A stretch of 5,513 bases of DNA from an uncultured Collinsella sp. (GCA_900549535.1 UROR01000127.1:1-5513); one strand, 5' to 3'. Counted from the stretch's first letter, positions 1 to 4,835 are shown. Numbers and translations: made by a program. The notes: generated from the sequence alone by a model not told the origin.

Positions 1-166
1 CGTGGAGAGGTGGATCAAGTCGATAAACGCGACCGGCTCGCCGCGCGCCGCGTGCAACCGCACGCCCGAGCAGAACCGGATCCTGGAGCTCGAGCGCGAG
101 AACCGCAGGCTCCGGATGGAGGTCGACGTCTTAAGACAAGCGGCGCTGATATACGCTCGAAAGTGA
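1..166 (+). CDS. IS3-family transposase OrfA, C-terminal part (partial at window edge)
   Basis: Reading from base 2, the frame gives 54 codons and stops at TGA 164-166. The last third is a leucine-zipper-like helix (LELERENRRLRMEVDVLRQA) followed by ALIYARK, the typical C-terminus of IS3 OrfA proteins. In this family OrfA is the small HTH DNA-binding protein. Its zipper mediates dimerisation, and it is also made as an OrfAB fusion, which is the active transposase. The N-terminal HTH lies left of the window. The stop overlaps the OrfB GTG by four bases (GTGA, 163-166), and the OrfB frame stays open under this whole stretch, as expected for a gene pair joined by -1 frameshifting. Confidence 0.85.
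   Translation, partial: VERWIKSINATGSPRAACNRTPEQNRILELERENRRLRMEVDVLRQAALIYARK
160..166 (+). promoter_or_regulatory. Candidate -1 programmed frameshift / coupled restart site between OrfA and OrfB
   Basis: The OrfA frame ends GCT CGA AAG TGA. An A-AAG tetramer (160-163) sits directly before the stop; a one-base backward slip of a lysine tRNA from AAG to AAA would enter the OrfB frame (AAA GTG AGG). The same bases also form a GTGA stop/start overlap, so translational coupling is possible. No strong ribosome binding site precedes the GTG, which favours frameshifting. IS3 elements are well known to make OrfAB this way; the exact slip point here is inferred. Confidence 0.5.
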
Positions 167-1020
167 GGGCCATAGCGGCCAACGAGGGCCGCTACCCCAT
201 ATCAGCGCAGTGCAGGCTCCTCGGCGTCGCGAGGTCGACGAACTACTCCATGCGCTCGCGGGCCGACCGGCCCGCCGCGCCGGACCCCGCCGCGCCGGCC
301 GTGGTCGCGGCCCACGCCGCCAGCAAGGGCCGGTACGGCTCGCGCAAGATAAAGGCGTCGCTCGAGAGGTCGGGCGTCACCGTCAGCCGGCGCCGGGTCT
401 GCCGCATCATGAGGGAGAACGGCCTGGTCAGCGCATACGGCAGGAAGAGGTTCAAGGTGCACCCCGGGGCGGTCAACGAGGCCGACGTGCCCAACGTCGT
501 CGCGCGCGGCTTCGGCGGCAGGGCGCCGCGCACCCATATATGCAGCGACCTGACCTACGTGCGCGTCGGGGCCTCGTGGAACTACGTCTGCCTGCTCGTC
601 GACCTCTACAACAGGGAGATCGTCGGCCACTCCGCCGGGCCCAGGAAGGACGCCCGGCTGGTCAAGTCGGCGTTCGCGACGCTCTCCTTCCCCATCTCGG
701 ACATCGAGGTCTTCCACACGGACCGCGGCAGCGAGTTCGACAACGCCGAGATCGACCTGATGCTCGAGGCCTTCGGCATTGAGAGGTCGCTGTCGGCCAA
801 GGGCTGCCCCTACGACAACGCCGTCGACGAGTCGACCAACAGGATACTGAAGGCCGAGCTCGTCCACCGCGAGACGTTCGGCACGACGCGCGAGCTCCGG
901 GCCAAGCTCTCGGACTACGTGCACTGGTACAACAACTTCAGGATCCACTCGACGCTGGGCTACATGTCTCCGGTCGAGTTCAGGGAGGCGGGGCTGTCCC
1001 TCCCGGAATCGTCCAAATAG
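163..1020 (+). CDS. IS3-family transposase OrfB (DDE integrase-type catalytic protein)
   Basis: This is the catalytic subunit that cuts and joins DNA ends during IS3 transposition through a circular intermediate. Counted from the GTG at 163 it is 285 residues, the usual OrfB size. The first ~35 residues form an HTH_21-like segment (EGRYPISAQCRLLGVARSTN). A linker with YGSRKIKASLE and the HTH-like VSRRRVCRIMRENGL follows, then the rve integrase core. The triad is visible: D129 (CSDLTYV), D187 (HTDRGSEF) and E223 (DNAVDES). The D187-E223 gap is exactly 35 residues and the conserved Lys follows at +7 (K230). The C-terminus has the family signature WYNNFRIHSTLGYMSPVEF. The frame is open back to the window edge (first possible start GTG at 10), but that part only mirrors OrfA in the wrong frame, so the protein begins at 163 or as an OrfAB fusion. 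It looks intact and potentially active. Confidence 0.93.
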   Translation: MRAIAANEGRYPISAQCRLLGVARSTNYSMRSRADRPAAPDPAAPAVVAAHAASKGRYGSRKIKASLERSGVTVSRRRVCRIMRENGLVSAYGRKRFKVHPGAVNEADVPNVVARGFGGRAPRTHICSDLTYVRVGASWNYVCLLVDLYNREIVGHSAGPRKDARLVKSAFATLSFPISDIEVFHTDRGSEFDNAEIDLMLEAFGIERSLSAKGCPYDNAVDESTNRILKAELVHRETFGTTRELRAKLSDYVHWYNNFRIHSTLGYMSPVEFREAGLSLPESSK

Positions 1021-1029
1021 GTGTTGCCA
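1005..1029 (-). repeat. Probable right terminal inverted repeat of the IS3 element
   Basis: Read on the minus strand from 1029 inward, the sequence begins TG and continues GCAACACCTATTTGGACG, overlapping the last codons of OrfB. The TG tip, the short distance from the OrfB stop (1020) and the immediate return of IS110 coding sequence outside it support this as the terminus. The partner left repeat is not in the window, so the length of the repeat cannot be measured. Confidence 0.5.
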
Positions 1030-1158
1030 ATCCACCGCGATCTCGGCGGCGTCCGTCCCGAAGTCACGGTGCACCACCTCGCCGGTGAAGGGGTTGAACG
1101 CCGCGGCGGCGACCGATCGCGCGTGGACGTCCAGGCCGATGGAGGTAACATGGGGCAT
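1030..1158 (-). pseudogene. IS110-family transposase, N-terminal fragment cut by the IS3 insertion
   Basis: From the ATG at 1158 the minus strand reads MPHVTSIGLDVHARSVAAAA, then FNPFTGEVVHRDFGTDAAEI and AVD before running into the IS3 end. IGLDVHARS is the classic N-terminal strand of IS110-family recombinases; D10 corresponds to the first acidic residue of their RuvC-like DEDD site. Family members are roughly 300-400 residues, so only about the first 43 are here. The start is well supported: AGGAGG (1165-1170 on this strand) lies six bases upstream. The minus frame stays open for hundreds of bases across the IS3 element, but that is an antisense shadow and not IS110 sequence. The remainder of the gene presumably lies left of the IS3, outside the window. 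IS110 enzymes are guided by a bridge RNA encoded in the element's non-coding end. Confidence 0.82.
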
Positions 1159-1178
1159 GGGAAGCCTCCTCCCCGCAG

Positions 1179-1260
1179 GTGCGGTAAGGGCTACCGCACG
1201 GGCCGATACTCAAAGCCCATTGTGGCATCCCGAGCCCGCGGAAAGAAGCTGCGCCGCGGG
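1179..1260 (-). ncRNA. Candidate bridge-RNA remnant: consecutive stem-loops upstream of the IS110 transposase
   Basis: Two strong hairpins and one weak one lie in the ~100 bases upstream of the transposase ribosome binding site. In plus coordinates: 1235-1241 pairs with 1254-1260 (7 bp, CCCGCGG/CCGCGGG, 12-base loop); 1200-1203 pairs with 1215-1218 (4 bp); 1179-1186 pairs perfectly with 1192-1199 (8 bp, GTGCGGTA/TACCGCAC, 5-base loop). IS110-group elements are known to encode their structured bridge RNA in exactly this 5' non-coding end. Assigning these hairpins to such an RNA is inference; target- and donor-binding loops were not identified. The hairpin nearest 1260 could instead terminate the upstream small gene, though it has no T-run. 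Confidence 0.3.
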
Positions 1261-1282
1261 GGAGGCGACCCAAATGGCTTTC

Positions 1283-1399
1283 TCATATCGTCTTACGTTG
1301 CTTCGAACGTTGCTTGAGTGCCTCGGAAAGCCCGACGAGCGCCGTGAGGAGCGAGACCAAAGCGGTCAGGAGCCTCACGAAATCAATCAAATCGGTCAT
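1283..1399 (-). CDS. Small hydrophobic peptide with basic tail, 38 aa (toxin-like, function unknown)
   Basis: The predicted peptide starts MTDLIDFVRLLTALVSLLTA, continues LVGLSEAL and ends KQRSKQRKTI. It therefore has a hydrophobic helix of about 20 residues (roughly 4-24) and a strongly basic C-terminus (seven Lys/Arg from residue 29 to 36). The start is chosen because GGAGGTGA (1405-1412 on this strand) lies five bases from the ATG at 1399; an in-frame ATG at 1405 would be too close to it. The basic tail comes from a 12-base tandem repeat. The architecture (short, membrane-seeking helix, charged tail) is like type I toxin peptides (Fst, TisB, holin-like toxins), but I recognise no specific family and see no proven antisense RNA. 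A promoter with an overlapping LexA-like box lies upstream. It could also be a small membrane-associated regulatory peptide. Confidence 0.55.
   Translation of the reverse strand: MTDLIDFVRLLTALVSLLTALVGLSEALKQRSKQRKTI
1295..1315. repeat. Tandem 9-base repeat, 12-base period, encoding the peptide's basic tail
   Basis: ACGTTGCTT occurs at 1295-1303 and again at 1307-1315, separated by CGA. On the minus strand this encodes KQR-S-KQR, so a small in-frame duplication produced the positively charged tail of the 38-residue peptide. Confidence 0.8.
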
Positions 1400-1463
1400 G
1401 GGCATCACCTCCCGTCGCATGGAGGGCGCTGCCCGGCACATGGAACTGCCGTCAACAACTGCA

Positions 1464-1493
1464 ATTCTATCAAAGGACTGCTAAAAATACGAA
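1464..1493 (-). promoter_or_regulatory. Predicted promoter of the small-peptide gene
   Basis: On the minus strand a good -10 hexamer TAGAAT (1464-1469) is preceded, about 18 bases upstream, by a weak -35-like TTCGTA (1488-1493). Transcription would start near 1457, giving a leader of roughly 57 bases before the ATG at 1399. The -35 region coincides with the LexA-like palindrome, so a bound repressor would block polymerase. This is a pattern match only. Confidence 0.35.
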
Positions 1494-1503
1494 TATATGT
1501 TCG
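1490..1503. promoter_or_regulatory. LexA/SOS-box-like operator
   Basis: The sequence CGAATATATGTTCG differs at one base from the Gram-positive SOS-box core CGAAC-N4-GTTCG; the right half-site GTTCG, followed by A, is perfect. It lies in the only AT-rich patch of this intergenic region, overlapping the predicted -35 of the minus-strand small gene and about 155 bases before the exonuclease start on the plus strand. A plus-strand -10-like GATAAT (1503-1508) abuts it. LexA control of one or both divergent genes would fit a DNA-damage role, but a chance match cannot be excluded. Confidence 0.4.
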
Positions 1504-1508
1504 ATAAT

Positions 1509-1657
1509 AACAGCGATGAGACCAGCTCAAAGCGCAGCCTTACGCAAGGGTGTTGGATGGCCGCGCTGGGCGCTTTCATGTCTGCACGGGTGTCTATCCT
1601 TACGGCAATGTAGCCGCCTATGTAACGAGTGGCAGTTGACGGAGAAAGGCCCCGATC
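1509..1657 (+). other. Leader region of the exonuclease gene, no gene seen
   Basis: This ~150-base stretch contains no convincing coding region: an overlapping plus-strand open frame from 1516 lacks a ribosome binding site and runs into the exonuclease out of frame. It can fold, with AAAGCGC (1529-1535) pairing to GCGCTTT (1570-1576) around a 34-base loop. No T-run follows, so it is not an evident terminator. If transcription starts near 1510 this would be an unusually long leader. Confidence 0.3.
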
Positions 1658-2392
1658 GTGCCAGACAAAAAGACGCCGGGTATCTCGGCTATCGAAACGA
1701 CGAACTTTGCGCGCCAGATCGTGCTCGACTTTGAGTTTGCGCCGGTGCCAAAGCAGCGCCAGCGTCGCGGGCTGCGCAACGAGATTATCGAGGTCGGCGC
1801 CGTCAAGCTTGATAACCGCGGAAACGTGATGGGCGAGTTCTCGCAGTTTGTGCAGACGGAATATGCCGAAGGCGTTGCGTATCCCGTCCGCGAGCTCACG
1901 GGGATATCGGCCGTGGATACCGCCACGGCCGATCCTCTCTACGTGGTGGTCAAAAGGCTCAGTGATTGGATCGGTCGCTACTCCGCTCAGGTGGTCTGCT
2001 GGAGTGGGGCGGACCGCCGACAGCTTATGACCGAATGCCAGGCAAAGCGTATCGACCTCGCCGCTATTCCCACGGACTGGGCCGACCTGCAGGCGTTTTA
2101 CACCTCGATTATGGACGTGGGCAGCCACGGGTGTGTCTCGTTGAGTGACGCTGCAACGTGGTTTGGCATCGAGTTCGACGAGTCGACGGGCCACGCCCAC
2201 AGCGCCCTCGCCGATGCGCGCGTGACCGCCAGGCTGCTCAAGCAGGTGATGGGCGGAGACTGCCGTGTGAGTCCGCGCGCCCAAGAGGTCCGCCAGCGGT
2301 GGGGGATGGGTGAGCGAGTCCAGACGCGCCCTTCCAGCAAGTGCCCGGAGCTGGGCGGGTTGCTGCTGAGGCTTAAGGCGGAGGGGAGGTAG
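1658..2392 (+). CDS. DEDDh-family 3'-5' exonuclease (DnaQ-like fold), stand-alone
   Basis: This 244-residue protein carries the motifs of the RNase T/DnaQ exonuclease superfamily, which removes nucleotides from 3' ends using two metal ions. Exo I is VLDFEFA with D24 and E26; EIIEVGAV (42-49) and ELTGIS (79-84) are the usual following blocks. Exo II is WSGADRRQL with D119. Exo III is HSALADA with H181 and D186, making it the DEDDh type. About 45 residues follow the domain without recognisable features. It is too short for, and unlike, PolC or DinG, and it is closer to the KapD/ERI-1-like stand-alone exonucleases; substrate (DNA or RNA) cannot be told. The GTG start at 1658 is supported by GGAGAAAGG (1641-1649), eight bases upstream. 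The motifs look intact. It faces away from the small peptide gene across a LexA-like box and converges on the next gene with a 43-base gap. Confidence 0.88.
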   Translation: MPDKKTPGISAIETTNFARQIVLDFEFAPVPKQRQRRGLRNEIIEVGAVKLDNRGNVMGEFSQFVQTEYAEGVAYPVRELTGISAVDTATADPLYVVVKRLSDWIGRYSAQVVCWSGADRRQLMTECQAKRIDLAAIPTDWADLQAFYTSIMDVGSHGCVSLSDAATWFGIEFDESTGHAHSALADARVTARLLKQVMGGDCRVSPRAQEVRQRWGMGERVQTRPSSKCPELGGLLLRLKAEGR

Positions 2393-2435
2393 ACGGAACG
2401 TTGGCTGCCTTTACCGTGCGTGCCGTCGCGTATGG

Positions 2436-3671
2436 CTACTCTTCCTGCTGCTTGGCAGGCAGGATGTAGACGTTCTCGGCGTCCACGGCGATCTGCGTGG
2501 GACGGTTGTAGAGGGCGTCGATCTCCATCACGCTCTGCCTGAACGGCGCGACGTCGGGCGTCTTCGCCTGGTGGAGCTTCTCGATGAGTTTCTTGGATTG
2601 CTCGTCGTTGAACTTGCCGATGTCCTCTCCTGCGCCCTCAAGCGCTTCGTCGATGGGTGTGAATTCGCCGACGGGCGTCGCCGCAATGGCACGGCCGAGC
2701 ATTTTGCCGGCGGACGCGATGCCGTCCAGCAGTGCCGCATCGACGGTGTCAGCAGTTCCCGCCTCGAGGGCGTCGTAACACTCGGTGTAGAGCTCGCGGT
2801 ATGCGAGTGAGTCCGCCTCGATCTTCGCGGCGGCGTCCGCGAGCTTTGCGGGCTCGAAGTTCTGAGCGAGCATGGGCTCGAGGAACAGCGAGAACGCGTG
2901 GATGTAGGTGGCGAGCTGGCAGTCTTTGAGGTAGTCGAGCACCTTGTCGAGGCGTCTGCCCAAGCCGTCTCGCACCTCGATGAACCCTTTCTTTTCCAGT
3001 TCCGCCTGCGCCTGCGAGCGGAATAGTTCCATGTCCTGCGCGGACGACTGCTTGATGTCGAGCACCTTCATATGGGCGCTGGTCATTTCGATGGCGTTGT
3101 TGTGGTAGAGACCGTAGCTGTTGAGGATGTCTGCAAGTGTCCTGAGGTTGCCTCGCATGTTGGCCTTGTCGCGCTGGCGCATGTAGTCGAACATTTCGTC
3201 GACGGACTCCTGGATGGAGTCGAGCTTTCGGTTTATCTGCGCGATTGCGGCTGCCATGAACAGCGACGTCGGGTCATAGGGCACCTGCGTGACGCTTGTG
3301 GCAATGTCGCCCTCGACTACGTGGAAGCGCGCCTGCCCAAAGCCCTTGGCTGCGTCGCGGTAGGATCCCATGAGGCCACTTCCGTCCTTGAACGACTGGA
3401 GTATCGACGGATCGAGTGGGTTACCAAACTTGTCGGTCGGTTGGAGCAACATAGGCACACTCACCGTGTTGGTGACGGTGCGGAATGTCGAGGGGAGTGA
3501 GGCGAGCGCTATGCCGAGCTGGGGAATACGCTCAAGTGGGAGCTTGATGGCGCCGGAGACGTCTGGCCGCTCTTGGGTGAGCGCGATGTGGCTTTCGGTC
3601 GATGCGTGTCGTTCTGCTACGAGCCTCTCTCGGTCGTTGTCCGCCGAGGGTTTGATCTCATTGTCTGCCAT
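2436..3671 (-). CDS. Uncharacterised helix-rich protein, 411 aa
   Basis: I do not recognise a named family. The protein is soluble-looking, with no signal peptide or membrane segment. After a polar, charged first ~35 residues comes a segment with LPSTFRTVTNTVSVPMLLQP (about 59-78). Then comes a long, mostly helical body with a probable coiled coil around residues 137-170 (AAAIAQINRKLDSIQESVDE, then MFDYMRQRDK). It continues helically to about residue 370 and ends with a short strand-like tail (QIAVDAENVYILPA). From memory, similar helix-rich proteins with an 'AxIAxIxxKLDxIQExxDE' stretch occur on Firmicutes genomic islands, without known function. The frame opens upstream with an ATG at 3707, but the ATG at 3671 is preferred because AAGGAG lies six bases before it. 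The 5' region is shared with the divergent HEPN-CBS gene (258 bases between starts), so the two may form one locus. Confidence 0.75.
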   Translation of the reverse strand: MADNEIKPSADNDRERLVAERHASTESHIALTQERPDVSGAIKLPLERIPQLGIALASLPSTFRTVTNTVSVPMLLQPTDKFGNPLDPSILQSFKDGSGLMGSYRDAAKGFGQARFHVVEGDIATSVTQVPYDPTSLFMAAAIAQINRKLDSIQESVDEMFDYMRQRDKANMRGNLRTLADILNSYGLYHNNAIEMTSAHMKVLDIKQSSAQDMELFRSQAQAELEKKGFIEVRDGLGRRLDKVLDYLKDCQLATYIHAFSLFLEPMLAQNFEPAKLADAAAKIEADSLAYRELYTECYDALEAGTADTVDAALLDGIASAGKMLGRAIAATPVGEFTPIDEALEGAGEDIGKFNDEQSKKLIEKLHQAKTPDVAPFRQSVMEIDALYNRPTQIAVDAENVYILPAKQQEE

Positions 3672-3677
3672 AGCGTG

Positions 3678-3683
3678 CTCCTT
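3678..3683 (-). promoter_or_regulatory. Ribosome binding site that decides the start of the 411-aa gene
   Basis: On the minus strand AAGGAG precedes the ATG at 3671 by six bases. The longer alternative start at 3707 has only a weak GGTGAG placed too close to its ATG, so the first 12 codons of the longer frame (MPETINASKEHA) are probably untranslated leader. Confidence 0.6.
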
Positions 3684-3877
3684 GCTTGCGTTGATAGTCT
3701 CGGGCATTATCTCACCGTTGAGTGCTCTGCTGGAACGGGGCGGACTGGCGGTAGTACAAGGCCGATTGACGGTCGAAGCACGTCGGCCGTATGGACTTTT
3801 CTACTGGCACCCATGCCGGTGAGTTCGTGTTCGATGCCACTTGTCGAGGCTGAGTGCAGGTCGCTTAATATCACACG

Positions 3878-3922
3878 TATAATTGCACTTGTTTAGCGTT
3901 CTGAAGCTATTTTTGCAGGAGG
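3878..3922 (+). promoter_or_regulatory. Promoter -10 element and ribosome binding site of the HEPN-CBS gene
   Basis: A perfect TATAAT lies at 3878-3883. No good -35 hexamer sits at the standard spacing (TGCAGG at 3855-3860 is poor), which suggests an activator or weak constitutive use. A second weak pair, TTGTCG (3841-3846) with TTAATA (3865-3870), is possible. AGGAGG at 3917-3922 is seven bases from the ATG at 3930 and is a strong ribosome binding site; the leader would be about 40 bases. Confidence 0.55.
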
Positions 3923-3929
3923 TTTCGGT

Positions 3930-4643
3930 ATGGGCAAAAGTGACAATGCGAGCGAGTTCCTTGATCTCTACAGAAGGCTCGAGGGGTGCATCCGCGAGCA
4001 TTATGACGTGCCGGAAAAACACGGTCCTGTGGCTTGGCTTAGCAGGAATCCCGGTAGAGCCTTCAGGAGTGTCGCCGGTGCCCTCAAGTACTGTGCCGAA
4101 GTTCGTAACTTGCTCTCGCACCAGGAGAGCGTCGATGGTGACTACGCCGTTGAGCCGAGTGACTCGATGTTGGCTCTCTTGCGCAATACTCTTGCGGCGG
4201 TCGAGAATCCTCCCAAGGCAATCGACCACACCGTGCCCATGCAGAGTGTGTTCTCGGCAGCTGCGGGGGACTGCGTGAGGCCTGTCCTGCGCGAGATGGC
4301 GGAAAAATGCTACACCCACGTACCCATCCTGGAGGATGGCATCGTTCGCGGTGTGTTCAGCGAGAACACGCTGCTCTCCTATCTATACGGTGAGGAGATT
4401 GTCTGCATCGACGACGAGACGACATTCTCTTCACTTGCCGAGCTGCTTCCGGTGGACGCTCATGCCTCTGAATCATTTAGGTTTGTGCCACGTACGATAA
4501 CGCTCGCAGAGGTTGCGGAGATGTTTACGGCGGCGATGCGCCATGCCGACCGCATTGGCATGGTATTCATTACGCATAGCGGTAAGCCCAGTGAGAAAGT
4601 GCTGGCAATCGTTACCGCTTGGGATGTTGCGGCATATCTGTAG
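3930..4643 (+). CDS. HEPN-like domain fused to a CBS domain pair
   Basis: This 237-residue cytoplasmic protein has two parts. Residues 1-95 are all-helical and carry VRNLLSH, an R-x4-H motif (R59, H64) with Asn after the Arg, as in catalytic HEPN RNase domains of toxins and abortive-infection proteins. Residues 98-237 form two CBS repeats. The first (about 98-153) includes PVLREMAEKCYTHVPILEDG and GVFSENT. The second (about 184-237) ends LAIVTAWDVAAYL, which keeps the T and D of the usual G-x-x-T-x-x-D ligand motif (T229, D232) with Ala for Gly. CBS pairs typically bind adenosine nucleotides such as AMP, ATP or SAM. The CBS call is firm; the HEPN call rests on the motif and helicity. I infer a nucleotide-gated protein, possibly an RNase, but the domain could be a non-catalytic HEPN relative used for dimerisation. 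The ATG at 3930 has a strong AGGAGG. It is divergent from the 411-residue gene. Confidence 0.8.
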   Translation: MGKSDNASEFLDLYRRLEGCIREHYDVPEKHGPVAWLSRNPGRAFRSVAGALKYCAEVRNLLSHQESVDGDYAVEPSDSMLALLRNTLAAVENPPKAIDHTVPMQSVFSAAAGDCVRPVLREMAEKCYTHVPILEDGIVRGVFSENTLLSYLYGEEIVCIDDETTFSSLAELLPVDAHASESFRFVPRTITLAEVAEMFTAAMRHADRIGMVFITHSGKPSEKVLAIVTAWDVAAYL

Positions 4644-4692
4644 CGGTTGTGGGATGCTCGATAATTGATGCATGCCTTTGCCGCTTTATTTA
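4642..4692 (+). terminator. Possible terminator after the HEPN-CBS gene
   Basis: Starting at the stop codon, AGCGG (4642-4646) can pair with CCGCT (4681-4685), enclosing a second stem ATGC/GCAT (4654-4657 with 4670-4673, extended by GG/CC past one mismatch). A T-rich run, TTATTTA, follows at 4686-4692. The nested stem is loose and the tail imperfect, so this is a weak call. Confidence 0.3.
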
Positions 4693-4835
4693 CGGTTCCG
4701 CATCTTGCGAGCGTCCTGTTCAATCCGCTGGGCTGCAGCCCTGAATGCACTTGGGTAACTGGTGCCAGCTTATTGAGAGCTGGATGCTGCGGGGGACGTG
4801 TCTGAGCAAATCGAAAGAGATGCGCGGTGCGGCGC
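4693..4835. other. Non-coding gap with palindromes and a decayed coding scrap
   Basis: No complete gene is visible. The stretch contains a perfect 12-base palindrome GGGCTGCAGCCC (4730-4741) and a hairpin CCAGCT/AGCTGG (4765-4770 with 4778-4783, 7-base loop) without a T-run. On the minus strand, codons 4689-4769 read like a protein C-terminus (ending QRIEQDARKMRNRK, stop at 4686) but have no plausible start and are preceded by an in-frame stop. This may be a gene remnant. Confidence 0.4.

Larger units (their letters stand above)
1..1029 (+). mobile_element. IS3-family insertion sequence, right part (left end outside window)
   Basis: This stretch holds the end of OrfA, all of OrfB and a probable right terminal repeat, which is the standard IS3 layout. 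The right boundary is placed at 1029: the sequence read inward from there on the minus strand starts TGGCAACACCTATTTGG, and IS3-family ends begin with TG. Immediately beyond it an IS110 transposase reading frame resumes on the opposite strand. The resemblance of the tip to the IS150-type end (CACC, ATTT, GGACGAT in order) is from memory. The left repeat and the 3-4 bp target duplication lie outside the window, so the boundary is inferred, not proven. Base composition is visibly more GC-rich than the host genes to the right. Confidence 0.8.
1030..1262 (-). mobile_element. IS110-family element, left (5') end remnant
   Basis: This spans the transposase start plus the upstream non-coding stretch. 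The outer boundary is not visible, because IS110 elements usually lack obvious long terminal repeats. I set it provisionally just past the last strong stem-loop, before the 38-codon gene that ends at 1283. The true end could lie further right and overlap that gene. Confidence 0.4.

Noticed and set aside
210..782. Plus-strand open frame inside OrfB
   Set aside because: Out-of-frame shadow in GC-rich DNA, Arg/Gly-rich translation, no ribosome binding site; OrfB has a complete DD(35)E core.
202..1029. Long minus-strand open frame continuing the IS110 start across the IS3 element
   Set aside because: Left of 1030 the translation is an Arg/Ala/Val-rich antisense shadow of OrfB with no IS110 motifs; only 1030-1158 is genuine.
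1235..1260. Hairpin as rho-independent terminator of the small-peptide gene
   Set aside because: Strong stem but no T-run follows on the minus strand; kept only as part of the candidate structured RNA.
1516..1734. 72-codon plus-strand frame before the exonuclease
   Set aside because: No ribosome binding site, unconvincing composition, and it overlaps the well-supported exonuclease start in another frame.
1481..2284. Minus-strand frame of 267 codons opposite the exonuclease
   Set aside because: Antisense to a gene with intact catalytic motifs; translation shows no domain.
2393..2435. Terminator between the convergent exonuclease and 411-aa genes
   Set aside because: Only 4-bp complementarities and no T-run; nothing supportable.
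3801..4319. Minus-strand frame opposite the HEPN-CBS gene
   Set aside because: Antisense shadow; the plus strand has a strong promoter element, ribosome binding site and recognisable CBS domains.
4460..4750. 96-codon minus-strand frame across the end of the HEPN-CBS gene
   Set aside because: No ribosome binding site, overlaps the CBS2 coding region, low-complexity-like translation.
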